In this document: positions 31,994 to 40,107 of the stretch, in pieces
Layout: each line of letters begins with the position of its first letter
Position numbering within the stretch: the stretch's first letter is position 1
Source: Chloroflexota bacterium
GTDB taxonomy: Bacteria > Chloroflexota > Anaerolineae > Anaerolineales > Villigracilaceae
Length of the DNA stretch: 64,000 nt
NCBI GenBank assembly: GCA_016866215.1
Contig: VGNE01000003.1
Coordinates: 55,870 to 119,869 of the forward strand
Direction of reading: 5' to 3'
Notes under the pieces: model-generated
What the model was told of the DNA's origin: nothing
The model's database searches: none
Seen by the model: only the letters and a program-made list of their open reading frames with translations
Translations under genes and position numbers: made by a program

Positions 31994-32755
31994 TTAAGGA
32001 TTAGGGAAAGGTTTATTAGGATTGTAGTTACCGCTATTAAACTGAACAAGTTTGCTCCAATCAATTTCGCCAGTTTTTTTATCACAGAATTTGTTAATGA
32101 GTTGCTTTGTAAGTATATTAATGATTCCGCCACGCTTCTTTAAGAAATCGTCATTATGTTTCTTTGCCTCGTAGCCAATCGGATCAACAATTTCAATATA
32201 TAGATTTGGATTCTCGCTAATTAAATACCAGAAATTCTGCCCAACAATTTTCATGTAACCACGTATAAACGAGGTTTTTGTTTTTCCGTAACAAATCCCT
32301 AAAACTGATTGAACATTAAGAGTATGATGGGATTGCTTGAGGCGAGCGACAGCTGTTTTCAAATCTTGTTCAAGTTTATCTTGCTGGGAACTATTTCCCC
32401 AATTCGGCCCTGATTTTACAGATACAACATAATGCGTGTTGCTATTGAAAAATTCTAAGTCAACACCTTGTGCTGTAGATTTATGTCCATTGCAAGTTTG
32501 TTCTGCGACAAAAACAGCAAGCCCTTCAAGAAAATCTCCAAATAGTTTTTCTTCTGATGAAGACAAAAAAGCATTTAAAAGATCATCAATTAATTCACTA
32601 GCTTTGCTTAGGTTTTTTGCTTTGAATAAGTACGGGTTTTTTGTTAACAACTTTTCAAGGTTTAACTCTGCCAAAGACTTTAGTTTTCTTTGGTGAAAAT
32701 CCACTATATTTTCGTTTACATAATCTCTTACATGGTTCAAATTGAGAGAGTTCAT
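31994..32755 (-). CDS. Type II restriction endonuclease, PmeII-like
   Basis: 253 residues. GDFLEGLAVFVAE, GVDLEFFN and VVSVKSGPNWGNSSQ form the PD-(D/E)XK site (Glu, Asp, then xK), and CYGKTKTSFIRGYMKIVGQNFW and NIL follow as in PmeII-family enzymes (from memory). Recognition sequence unknown. The ATG overlaps the stop of the methyltransferase by four bases. Clearly more AT-rich than its neighbours, and rich in Lys, Asn and Ile: a sign of horizontal transfer. Confidence 0.78.
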   Translation of the reverse strand: MNSLNLNHVRDYVNENIVDFHQRKLKSLAELNLEKLLTKNPYLFKAKNLSKASELIDDLLNAFLSSSEEKLFGDFLEGLAVFVAEQTCNGHKSTAQGVDLEFFNSNTHYVVSVKSGPNWGNSSQQDKLEQDLKTAVARLKQSHHTLNVQSVLGICYGKTKTSFIRGYMKIVGQNFWYLISENPNLYIEIVDPIGYEAKKHNDDFLKKRGGIINILTKQLINKFCDKKTGEIDWSKLVQFNSGNYNPNKPFPNP

Positions 32756-33645
32756 TTTTTACCGTTCTTTCCGTTTTTGGAAACAGTGTATTTCCCCTTT
32801 TTTTCGGCAATAATTGGGAGTTTTAACTGTTTTCCAAAGACACGTTGATTAGAAAGTTGGATGTATTCGATATTTATATCAATACCTATGAAGTGTCTGC
32901 CCAAATTCAAAGCGGCTAATAGCGTTGTGCCTGAGCCTGCAAACGGGTCAAGAACAGTATCGCCTGATTTTGTAAATAATTTGATGAACCACTCAGGCAG
33001 ATCAAGCGGAAATACTGCGCTGTGATTCTTGTTTCCTGTTTCAGTTGCCATGTGGATAACATTGGTAGGATAGACCTTGTCTCTTCCAATCCAATTCGAT
33101 ACATTTTTTCCAAAGCCGCTGCCTGCTTTAGATTCATCTCTTATTTTGTCTGTGTCACTCAATTTGGACAGGCGGTCTTTTGCCCAATCTCCAACAGGAA
33201 TCATGACGGTTTCCTGATACATGGAAAAGTTTTTTTCCTTATTAAATTGAATTAATCTTTCCCAGTTATCACGAAAACGATTCGGCCATTTCCCAGGATA
33301 GGAATTTTTTTTGTGCCAGATATATTCCTCTGTCCATAACCAGCCTTGTTCACGCATTTTCAAGATTAAATCAAGAACGTAAGTATGTCGTTCCCCATCC
33401 ACAACTCTTTCTTTGATATTCAATATAAAAGTCCCTGTAGGTCTTAAGACGCGTTTAAATTGCGCGGCTTTTGGCAAAAACCAGTTGACGTATTCATCAG
33501 GTTTTATACCGCCATAAGATTTTGTTCGTTGGTCTGCATAGGGTGGGGACGTGAAAATTAAATCAATCGAATTGTCGGGAAGGTCTTGTAAAACTTTCAC
33601 GCAATCTCCCTGAATAATTTTGTCTAAATAATCTTTTTTTGTCAT
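32752..33645 (-). CDS. Site-specific DNA methyltransferase, beta-type order
   Basis: 297 residues from ATG 33645. Motif IV TSPPY (about 35) precedes motif I DPFAGSGTTLLAAL (about 235), so beta-class order; SPPY favours N4-cytosine over N6-adenine methylation but is not decisive. C-terminal FIGIDINIEYIQLS and Lys-rich end. Paired with the downstream restriction enzyme in a classical type II module with ATGA overlap. AT-rich like the nuclease. Confidence 0.88.
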   Translation of the reverse strand: MTKKDYLDKIIQGDCVKVLQDLPDNSIDLIFTSPPYADQRTKSYGGIKPDEYVNWFLPKAAQFKRVLRPTGTFILNIKERVVDGERHTYVLDLILKMREQGWLWTEEYIWHKKNSYPGKWPNRFRDNWERLIQFNKEKNFSMYQETVMIPVGDWAKDRLSKLSDTDKIRDESKAGSGFGKNVSNWIGRDKVYPTNVIHMATETGNKNHSAVFPLDLPEWFIKLFTKSGDTVLDPFAGSGTTLLAALNLGRHFIGIDINIEYIQLSNQRVFGKQLKLPIIAEKKGKYTVSKNGKNGKK

Positions 33646-33771
33646 TTTCAACCAGGTTGGGCAGGTAATTTTTTTAAGTCAGTTTATTCTAACTCAAAAC
33701 CAATGAAGCGTGAAATGACGAGGCTATTTATTCCGTTTTCCGTAAATAGGATCGAATTCATTCATTTGTTG

Positions 33772-33777
33772 TATAAT
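33772..33777 (+). promoter_or_regulatory. -10 box before the NfeD-like gene
   Basis: TATAAT, followed after a few bases by GGAGG and the ATG at 33792, so the leader is very short but has a ribosome binding site. Confidence 0.45.
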
Positions 33778-33791
33778 CAAATGGAGGCACA

Positions 33792-34394
33792 ATGGACTTT
33801 CTACTTGAACCGAACATTGCGTACCTGTTCTTGCTTGGCGGCATTTTACTTGGCTTGATAGCGCTTGTAAACCCGGGTACCGGCTTCTTTGAAGTAGGCG
33901 CATTCTTTTGTCTTGCGCTGGCAGGATATGCAGTCTACAACCTGTCCTTCAATGGGTGGGCTCTGGTTATTCTTGTTCTGAGCATTGTTCCATTTCTCTA
34001 TGCCATTCAGAAACCCAAACGCGAACTATATCTCGGGTTTTCCATTCTTCTCCTGGTAACAGGCTCTGTGTTTTTGTTTTCAGTGGATGGCTGGCGGCCC
34101 GCAGTTAATCCGTTGTTCGCGCTGGTGGCTTCCGGTTCGATGGCGGCGTTTCTGTGGATCGCTGTCCGCAAGTCTGTTCAGGCTGTGAATGCGCCCCCAT
34201 CCCATGATCTTGAAGCCCTGGTCGGATTAACCGGCGAGGCGCGGACGAAGATCCGGGATGAAGGCAGCGTGTACGTGGCCGGCGAGATGTGGTCGGCAAA
34301 AAGCAGCGATAATAATCCCATATCTGCCGGCAGTTTAATTCGTGTGGTCCGTCGCGAGGGATTTGTCCTCGTCGTAGAAGAAATCAGTACGTAA
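33792..34394 (+). CDS. NfeD-like membrane protein
   Basis: 200 residues. Four membrane helices within the first 125 residues, then an OB-fold-like soluble domain (about 140-200; LVGLTGEARTKIRDEGSVYVAGEMWSAKS, GSLIRVVRREGFVLVVE) as in short NfeD1b proteins. It pairs with the SPFH protein encoded 17 bases downstream, the standard NfeD-slipin/flotillin partnership in membrane microdomains. TATAAT and GGAGG lie before the ATG. Confidence 0.88.
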   Translation: MDFLLEPNIAYLFLLGGILLGLIALVNPGTGFFEVGAFFCLALAGYAVYNLSFNGWALVILVLSIVPFLYAIQKPKRELYLGFSILLLVTGSVFLFSVDGWRPAVNPLFALVASGSMAAFLWIAVRKSVQAVNAPPSHDLEALVGLTGEARTKIRDEGSVYVAGEMWSAKSSDNNPISAGSLIRVVRREGFVLVVEEIST

Positions 34395-34410
34395 AAGAAG
34401 GAGAAATATC

Positions 34411-35310
34411 ATGGAAACATTTGGTTTTGTCACTTGTTTGGTAGGCGCTATCGTTGTCATTGGTTTTATATTCCTTGCCAATGCCATCCGTATCGTGCCT
34501 GAATATCAGCGCCTGGTTGTATTTCGTCTTGGTCGGTGTGTAGGCGCGCGCGGGCCCGGCATCGTTCTCCTCATCCCCATTGTTGACCGCGGTGTCAAGG
34601 CAGACCTGCGCGAACAGGTGCGCGAAATTCCCCAGCAAACTTCGATTACCAAAGATAACGCGCCGATCTCAATTGACTTTTTGTGGTACTTCAAAGTGCT
34701 GGACCCCGCCGAATCGGTTTTGCAGGTGGGTAATTTTGAAGCCGCCGCTGCGGGTATTGCGGCAACCACATTACGCGCCGTCATCGGCGGCATCATGCTC
34801 GATGAAGTGTTATCTCAAAGAGAGCATATCAACACCATGCTCCGCACCCGCCTTGATGAAGTGACGGGGCGCTGGGGCGTAAAAGTTACAAACGTCGAAA
34901 TCCGCGAGATCATCCCGCCGCGCGATGTTCAGGATGCGATGAACCGCCAGATGACGGCAGAGCGCGTGCGCCGCGCGTTGGTGACTGAGTCCATGGGTGA
35001 CCAGCAGGCGGCGATCAACCGCGCAGAAGGTACCAAGCAGGCGGCGATCTTGTCGGCTCAGGGCGAACGGGAGTCCAACATCCTGCGCGCAGAAGGCGAT
35101 AAAACAGCCCAGGCTTTACGCGCCGAAGGTTTCGCCGTCGCTTTGGAAGCTATTTTCAACGCCGCCAAGCTGGTAGATCAAAAGACGATGACCTTGCAGT
35201 ATTTTGAAACGCTCAAGTCCATTGGGGCAAACCCATCCACCAAGTACATCTTCCCGATGGAATTCACCAGCATGCTGGATAACTTCCTCGGCAAAGATGT
35301 GAAAAAGTAG
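34411..35310 (+). CDS. SPFH/stomatin-like (slipin) membrane protein
   Basis: 299 residues. One N-terminal hydrophobic hairpin (about 7-27), then VPEYQRLVVFRLGRCVGARGPGIVLLIPIVDRGVKADLREQVREIPQQ, ISIDFLWYFKVLDP, RAVIGGIMLDEVLSQREHIN and a coiled coil with ERESNILRAEGDKTAQALRAEG. Typical paraslipin/stomatin. Forms ring-like membrane scaffolds together with NfeD. The gene ends VKK then TAG, and that TAG is part of an F-type periodic repeat. Confidence 0.9.
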   Translation: METFGFVTCLVGAIVVIGFIFLANAIRIVPEYQRLVVFRLGRCVGARGPGIVLLIPIVDRGVKADLREQVREIPQQTSITKDNAPISIDFLWYFKVLDPAESVLQVGNFEAAAAGIAATTLRAVIGGIMLDEVLSQREHINTMLRTRLDEVTGRWGVKVTNVEIREIIPPRDVQDAMNRQMTAERVRRALVTESMGDQQAAINRAEGTKQAAILSAQGERESNILRAEGDKTAQALRAEGFAVALEAIFNAAKLVDQKTMTLQYFETLKSIGANPSTKYIFPMEFTSMLDNFLGKDVKK

Positions 35311-35377
35311 AAACGTAAACAGGTAAACACATGGACAGGTAGAAAGTGGAGAATTGATATTCCACTTTCTACCTTTT
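35307..35377 (+). repeat. 8-nt periodic array F, copy 4, joined to a terminator
   Basis: GTAGAAAC, GTAAACAG, GTAAACAC units start at the stop codon of the slipin gene in the same orientation. A perfect hairpin with 14-base arms, AGGTAGAAAGTGGA / TCCACTTTCTACCT (35339-35376 region), and a T7 tract follow: a rho-independent terminator. Confidence 0.85.
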
Positions 35378-35385
35378 TTTATTGA

Positions 35386-35391
35386 TACAAT
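35386..35391 (+). promoter_or_regulatory. -10 box, near-leaderless promoter of the GNAT gene
   Basis: TACAAT ten bases before ATG 35402, no ribosome binding site. Confidence 0.4.
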
Positions 35392-35401
35392 CCCCCTATC
35401 C

Positions 35402-35833
35402 ATGGAAATTATTAAGACATCCCTCCTCGATCTCAACGCGCTTCGAAAATTGGAACAGGCAAGTTTTGGGAAAGATGCATGGCCCTTGTTTGACCTGATC
35501 GCTGTACTGACCTTCACTGATGTGATTCGACTTAAAGCGGTGGAGGATGACCAGATGGTTGGATTCGTGGCTGGCGATCCGCATCCGCGCGACGGGTGGG
35601 GCTGGGTTGCCACGATTGCAGTGGATCCACGGCATCGGCAAAAAGGCATAGGGCGCGCATTGTTACAGGCTTGCGAAAGCAAACTTGGAGTGCCAAGAGT
35701 GCGTTTGACCGTGCGTACTTCGAATCATGTTGCCATCGCCATGTATGAAAAAGAAGGCTATACAACAACTGATATTTGGAAAGCCTACTACAATGACGGC
35801 GAAGACGGCCGGGTCATGGAGAAGGAACTGTGA
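35402..35833 (+). CDS. GNAT-family N-acetyltransferase, RimI-like
   Basis: 143 residues from ATG 35402. The acetyl-CoA loop ATIAVDPRHRQKGIGRALLQAC (Q/RxxGxG/A) and LTVRTSNHVAIAMYEKEGYTTTDI are clear. Similar to RimI-like protein N-terminal acetyltransferases, but the substrate cannot be fixed. The upstream extension of the frame crosses the terminator, so the later start is right. Confidence 0.82.
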   Translation: MEIIKTSLLDLNALRKLEQASFGKDAWPLFDLIAVLTFTDVIRLKAVEDDQMVGFVAGDPHPRDGWGWVATIAVDPRHRQKGIGRALLQACESKLGVPRVRLTVRTSNHVAIAMYEKEGYTTTDIWKAYYNDGEDGRVMEKEL

Positions 35834-35944
35834 ACGTGGGGCCGACCATTAGCCATGTAGGGATATGACCATTTGCTGTCTGGGTTTCGCCCACATGAGA
35901 AATTATGAATAAATATGTATTTTCTTATCCGCTTGTATAAGGTA

Positions 35945-35950
35945 TATAAT
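35945..35950 (+). promoter_or_regulatory. -10 box, leaderless promoter of rnd
   Basis: TATAAT eight bases before ATG 35959, no ribosome binding site. Confidence 0.6.
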
Positions 35951-35958
35951 CAGCTAAT

Positions 35959-37095
35959 ATGTTTGAAACTCTCTCCCCCCCTGTTTGGGTAAACACAACA
36001 CAATTATTAAAACAAATGGTGGATGATCTTGCCTCGCAGGACCGTGTGGCAGTGGACACCGAATCCAATAGTTTGCATGCCTTCCGTGAACAAGTTTGTT
36101 TGTTGCAATTCTCAACTTCAAAAACGGATTATCTCCTTGACCCGCTGGTGTTAAAGGATTTAAGCATACTTGCACCCATCTTTTCAAACCCAGGAATCGA
36201 AAAGGTTTTCCATGCCGCCGAATATGACCTGATCTGCCTGCGGCGTGATTTTGGATTCTCTTTTGTAAACCTGTTTGATACCATGCAGGCCGCGCGCGTG
36301 CTGGGTTACCCGGCAGTTGGCCTGGACAGATTGCTTGGTGATAAATTCAAAATCAAAATGGATAAGCGCCATCAAAAGGCGAATTGGGCGGCGCGCCCGC
36401 TGACAAAGGATCAAATCCATTATGCGCGCCTGGATACGCATTATCTCTTTGACCTGCGTGATGCTCTTGAACAGGAATTGCGTGAAAAACAACGTCTCGA
36501 GTACGCCTTGGAGGATTTCAATCGCGCTTGTGTAATGGAAGAGCAAAAACAAAGACTCAACGGGGAATCGTGGGAGCGTTTTTCGGGACGCAAGGATATT
36601 TCATTGCGTGAATTAACCGTCATTTCCCAATTGTGCAAATGGCGCGATAAGGAAGCAGCGAAATTGAATCGCCCGCCTTATAAGGTTGTGATGGATGAAA
36701 TCTTTGTTGCTTTGGCAAAAAATCCGCCGGAGCAGAAAGTGGATCTATCCGCGGCTGGTTTGAGCGAAAAGCAGATAAAACTATGGGGCGACCAGGTTTT
36801 ATCTGCAATCAGGCACGGGGTGAAGGCTCCGCTTGTTGAACGGAAGCAGCTGGAACGCAAGAATGATGCGGTTCTTCGCCGCCTTGAAAAACTAAAAGCC
36901 TGGCGCAAATCCATCGGGATGGAAATGCAGGTTGAGTCCGATATTATTTTGCCCAAGCCATATTTGGGATTATTATCTGAAAACCCGCCAAAGACCCTGG
37001 ATGAATTGCGCGATTTAATGAAGGACACTCCCTCGCGCGTGGACAGGTTCGGTGCGGAAATCTTAATGGTGTTGGGAGTGAAGCTTGCGAATTAA
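35959..37095 (+). CDS. rnd: Ribonuclease D
   Basis: 378 residues. DEDD exonuclease domain: AVDTESNSLH (Asp/Glu pair), VFHAAEYDLICL, NLFDTMQAARVLG, and YARLDTHYLFDLRD (DEDDy Tyr-Asp). HRDC-type domains follow (about 205-285 and 295-378). It trims 3' ends of tRNA and other RNA. Its last codons overlap the TTG start of the beta-CASP nuclease by 11 bases, an RNA-processing pair. Confidence 0.92.
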   Translation: MFETLSPPVWVNTTQLLKQMVDDLASQDRVAVDTESNSLHAFREQVCLLQFSTSKTDYLLDPLVLKDLSILAPIFSNPGIEKVFHAAEYDLICLRRDFGFSFVNLFDTMQAARVLGYPAVGLDRLLGDKFKIKMDKRHQKANWAARPLTKDQIHYARLDTHYLFDLRDALEQELREKQRLEYALEDFNRACVMEEQKQRLNGESWERFSGRKDISLRELTVISQLCKWRDKEAAKLNRPPYKVVMDEIFVALAKNPPEQKVDLSAAGLSEKQIKLWGDQVLSAIRHGVKAPLVERKQLERKNDAVLRRLEKLKAWRKSIGMEMQVESDIILPKPYLGLLSENPPKTLDELRDLMKDTPSRVDRFGAEILMVLGVKLAN

Positions 37096-38479
37096 TTTCC
37101 ACGGCGCGGCGCATACGGTGACGGGTAGCCAGCATTTGTTGGAGATTAACGGCTCGAAGTTGCTTTTGGATTGCGGGTTGTACCAGGGCAGGCGCGCGGA
37201 TACTTATGAACGTAATTTGAATTTTCATTATGACCCAAAGACTGTGGATGCTGTCATTCTTTCACACGCGCATATTGATCATGCAGGGAATTTGCCGAAT
37301 CTGGCGAAGCGAGGATTTGAAGGACTCATCTACGCCACGCGTGCGACAGCTGACCTGGCTAGTCTGATGATCCGGGACTCCGCGCATATTCAAGAGTCGG
37401 ATGCAGAGTTTGTGAATAAGAAACGCGCTCAACGCAGCGAGCCGCCGATCGAGCCATTGTACACGGAACAGGATGCGGAAGAAGTTGCGGGCATGTTCAA
37501 AGGCGTGGATTATGTTGAGGCCTTTGAATCCATCCCAGGTGTGATCGCGCGCTTTTACGAAGCGGGACATATTCTCGGCTCGGCGGGTGTTTCGCTTGAG
37601 ATCGAGGAGAAGGGCAGGAAGATCCGTTTGTGGTTTTCCGGTGATATTGGCAGATATAAATTGCCTTTATTACGCGACCCTGTTTTGCCTGATGCGGCTG
37701 ATTACATGATCATGGAATCAACCTATGGCGATAAGCCGCACCGTGACCCTGAGAATGCGTACACTGAATTCCGCGATGTTGTGAAGCGCACTGTGGAGCG
37801 CGGTGGGAAGGTGATCGTGCCGGCTTTCGCGGTGGGACGCACTCAGGAATTGGTATATAACTTAAATCAAATGATGAGTGATGGCGATGTGCCGCGCGTG
37901 CCGGTGTATGTGGATAGTCCGCTGGCGGTGAATGCGACGGATGTTTTCAAACGTCACCTGGAATGCTTTGATGATGAAACAGCCAGATTTGTGGCAGAAG
38001 CGCGTCATCCTGCGCTGGATTTCAAAATGTTGACCTACATCAGAAATGTGGACGAGTCGAAAGCCTTGAACGAACGCAGCGACCCGATGATTATCATCTC
38101 CGCTTCGGGCATGGCCGAAACGGGGCGCGTTGTCCATCACATTCGCAACAATATTGAGAATCCGAAGAATACAATTTGCATCGTCTCATGGCAGGCACCG
38201 GATACGATGGGACGCAGGCTGGCAGACCGTGAACCGCAGGTACGCATCTTTGGCGAAGTATACAAACGCAAATGTGACATCGCCACCATCGGCGGACTCT
38301 CTGGCCACGCGGGGCAGGACCTGCTCGTGAAATATGCTCTGAGCGTAAAAGACACAGTCAAACAGATCTTTTTGGTTCACGGCGAAGAAAAACAAGCCAT
38401 GACCTTGAAGGGTTTGTTGAAAGATCAAAAATTAGACCGCATTCACTATCCCGAATTGCATGAGAGTGTGGAGTTATAA
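37085..38479 (+). CDS. Beta-CASP metallo-beta-lactamase ribonuclease
   Basis: 464 residues, TTG start with GGGAG upstream. Zinc site SHAHIDHAGNLP, a His near GHILGSAG and SGDIG, then beta-CASP motifs STYGDKPHRD, VPAFAVGRTQE, ISASGMAETGR and LSGHAGQDLL. Of the CPSF73/YSH1-like MBL RNA-hydrolase group. Overlaps the end of rnd in another frame, so translationally coupled. Confidence 0.92.
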   Translation: MRINFHGAAHTVTGSQHLLEINGSKLLLDCGLYQGRRADTYERNLNFHYDPKTVDAVILSHAHIDHAGNLPNLAKRGFEGLIYATRATADLASLMIRDSAHIQESDAEFVNKKRAQRSEPPIEPLYTEQDAEEVAGMFKGVDYVEAFESIPGVIARFYEAGHILGSAGVSLEIEEKGRKIRLWFSGDIGRYKLPLLRDPVLPDAADYMIMESTYGDKPHRDPENAYTEFRDVVKRTVERGGKVIVPAFAVGRTQELVYNLNQMMSDGDVPRVPVYVDSPLAVNATDVFKRHLECFDDETARFVAEARHPALDFKMLTYIRNVDESKALNERSDPMIIISASGMAETGRVVHHIRNNIENPKNTICIVSWQAPDTMGRRLADREPQVRIFGEVYKRKCDIATIGGLSGHAGQDLLVKYALSVKDTVKQIFLVHGEEKQAMTLKGLLKDQKLDRIHYPELHESVEL

Positions 38480-38578
38480 GAATTATCCGCAGATTTGGCA
38501 GATTACGCAGATTATTTTCGATTATAATTTGCGCCGCTTCACGTGACACTTAAGAAACCTGACACGTGACACCTTATT

Positions 38579-38668
38579 GGGGAGGTGCCAGAGAGGTTGA
38601 ATGGGATAGTCTCGAAAACTATTGTGGGCTCCGGTCCACCGAGGGTTCGAATCCCTCCCTCCCCGCCA
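38579..38668 (+). tRNA. tRNA-Ser (anticodon CGA)
   Basis: Acceptor arms GGGGAGG (38579-38585) and CCTCCCC (38658-38664), anticodon loop CTCGAAA on an ATAGT/ACTAT stem, long variable arm, T-arm GAGGGTTCGAATCCCTC, and encoded CCA (38666-38668). Reads UCG. TATAAT at 38523-38528 may belong to its promoter. Confidence 0.95.
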
Positions 38669-38673
38669 GACGA

Positions 38674-38712
38674 ACCTCCGAGGTCTTTAAGACCTCGGAG
38701 GTTTTATTTTTA
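38674..38712 (+). terminator. Terminator after tRNA-Ser
   Basis: AACCTCCGAGGTC-TTTAA-GACCTCGGAGGTT followed by TTATTTTT. A 13-base-pair stem. Confidence 0.85.
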
Positions 38713-38716
38713 GTGG

Positions 38717-38722
38717 TAAGAT
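38717..38722 (+). promoter_or_regulatory. -10 box, leaderless promoter of the amidase gene
   Basis: TAAGAT seven bases before ATG 38730, no ribosome binding site. Confidence 0.5.
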
Positions 38723-38729
38723 TCCTTCA

Positions 38730-39578
38730 ATGAAACTAAACCTTGCCCTTGCCCAGATCAATACCAAACTTGGGGATGTGGAAGCGAATCTTGCCAAGCA
38801 TCTGGATTACATCAAGCAAGCCAAGTCTGAAAAAACAGACTTACTCGTCTTCCCCGAGCTTTCCCTTACTGGATATGTCTTACAGGATTTAGTTGCCTCA
38901 GTCGCTCGCAAGCCGACGGAGGATGACCTCGTTTTCAAGCATTTGCTCAAGGCGAGCCGCGATCTGGACCTGGTGGTTGGGTTCGTGGACGAAGACTACC
39001 GTCACCGCTTTTACATTGCCTCCGCCTATCTTTCTAACGGAAAAGTCCTTCACGTTCACCATAAAATTTATTTGCCGACATATGGCTTATTTGATGAAGG
39101 TCGTTTCTTTGCATGGGGCGATTCGATCCGCGCATTTGATACACGCTTTGGCCGCGTGGGCATGCTCATCTGTGAAGATTTCTGGCACGCCTCGCCGCCT
39201 TACTTACTCTGGCTTGATGGCGCGGATATTATGCTCTTCTCCTCCGCCTCGCCTGGGCGCGGATTGAACGATAAAGAAAAACTTGAATCCGCGCGATGGG
39301 TGGAACGCGTGATCAAAGCCTATGCCAGCATGTTCACATCCTTTGTTGCACATGCCAATCGTGTGGGCTACGAAGACGGTCTGCACTTCTGGGGCGGGGC
39401 AACGCTCTTTGACCCAAACGGAGAAGAGATCGCCATCGGACCGTATAACAAAGAAGCCCTTACCTTTGCCCAAATGGATTTAAATCAACTTCGCCGTACA
39501 CGCGCCCGATTACCATTGCTCCGCGACGAACGCACCAATCTTGTGCAAAAAGAACTATCGCGGATTTTAGCTAAGTAA
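38730..39578 (+). CDS. Carbon-nitrogen hydrolase, probable glutaminase part of NAD+ synthesis
   Basis: 282 residues. Nitrilase fold: LLVFPELSLTGYVLQDL (Glu), HHKIYLPTYGLFDEGRFF (Lys), MLICEDFWHASPPYLL (Cys). Sequence LTGYVLQDLV and YEDGLHFWGG resemble the amidase domain of glutamine-dependent NAD+ synthetases. The separate nadE gene lies 521 bases downstream, with an antitoxin-like gene and a HEPN remnant between. It would supply ammonia from glutamine (inference from neighbours). Confidence 0.82.
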   Translation: MKLNLALAQINTKLGDVEANLAKHLDYIKQAKSEKTDLLVFPELSLTGYVLQDLVASVARKPTEDDLVFKHLLKASRDLDLVVGFVDEDYRHRFYIASAYLSNGKVLHVHHKIYLPTYGLFDEGRFFAWGDSIRAFDTRFGRVGMLICEDFWHASPPYLLWLDGADIMLFSSASPGRGLNDKEKLESARWVERVIKAYASMFTSFVAHANRVGYEDGLHFWGGATLFDPNGEEIAIGPYNKEALTFAQMDLNQLRRTRARLPLLRDERTNLVQKELSRILAK

Positions 39579-39587
39579 AGGTGCACT

Positions 39588-39962
39588 GTGACAACTCCAA
39601 ATACGCATACCATCGTTGTCCCGCCCATCAATAAACGCAAGCGCATTCCGCAAGCGGCTATTGATGACGTGGTTCGGCAAATAGCGGAAAAATTCCAACC
39701 AAACAAGATTATTCTGTTTGGCTCGTATGCGTATGGGAAACCAACACAAATAAGCGATGTGGATTTGCTGGTGGTGATGGATTCGTCCATTAAAGAGAAT
39801 CAGTTATCAGTCACTATTCGTAGGGCAATTAATTACCACTTTGGGCTTGATCTCATTGTGAAAACCCCAAAGTCCCTTTCAAGCAGAATTGACATGGGAG
39901 ATTTTTTTCTAAAAGAAATTTTGCAGAAGGGTAAGGTTCTTTATGAACAAGATACTCGCTGA
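39588..39962 (+). CDS. MNT-type nucleotidyltransferase (antitoxin-like)
   Basis: 124 residues, GTG start with AAAGGTG before it. KIILFGSYAYGKPTQISDVDLLVVMD is the GSxxxG...SDxDLLV motif of minimal nucleotidyltransferases. In MNT/HEPN modules this protein adenylylates and silences a HEPN RNase. The partner frame overlapping its end is only 54 codons long and looks decayed, so the module is probably not active as a pair. Confidence 0.82.
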   Translation: MTTPNTHTIVVPPINKRKRIPQAAIDDVVRQIAEKFQPNKIILFGSYAYGKPTQISDVDLLVVMDSSIKENQLSVTIRRAINYHFGLDLIVKTPKSLSSRIDMGDFFLKEILQKGKVLYEQDTR

Positions 39963-40107
39963 GTGGATATCAAAAGCAGAAGGTGATTATGCCGTTTTAT
40001 ATCGTTATCATGGAGCATCAGCAGATCAAACTGATGCAGACAAAGCGTTTGGCGACACTGAAAAGATTAGAATGATTATGCGCCTAAAACTTGAACTCCA
40101 TGACTGA
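39943..40107 (+). pseudogene. HEPN toxin remnant
   Basis: 54 codons from ATG 39943, overlapping the MNT gene by 20 bases. MNKILAEWISKAEGDYAVLY matches the first helix of HEPN proteins, but the rest lacks the Rx4-6H catalytic motif and is shortened from the usual 110-140 residues. It runs into the start of nadE. A truncated gene is the simplest reading. Confidence 0.6.

Noticed and set aside
39588..40107. Active toxin-antitoxin system
   Set aside because: The HEPN part lacks the Rx4-6H motif and is less than half the normal length.
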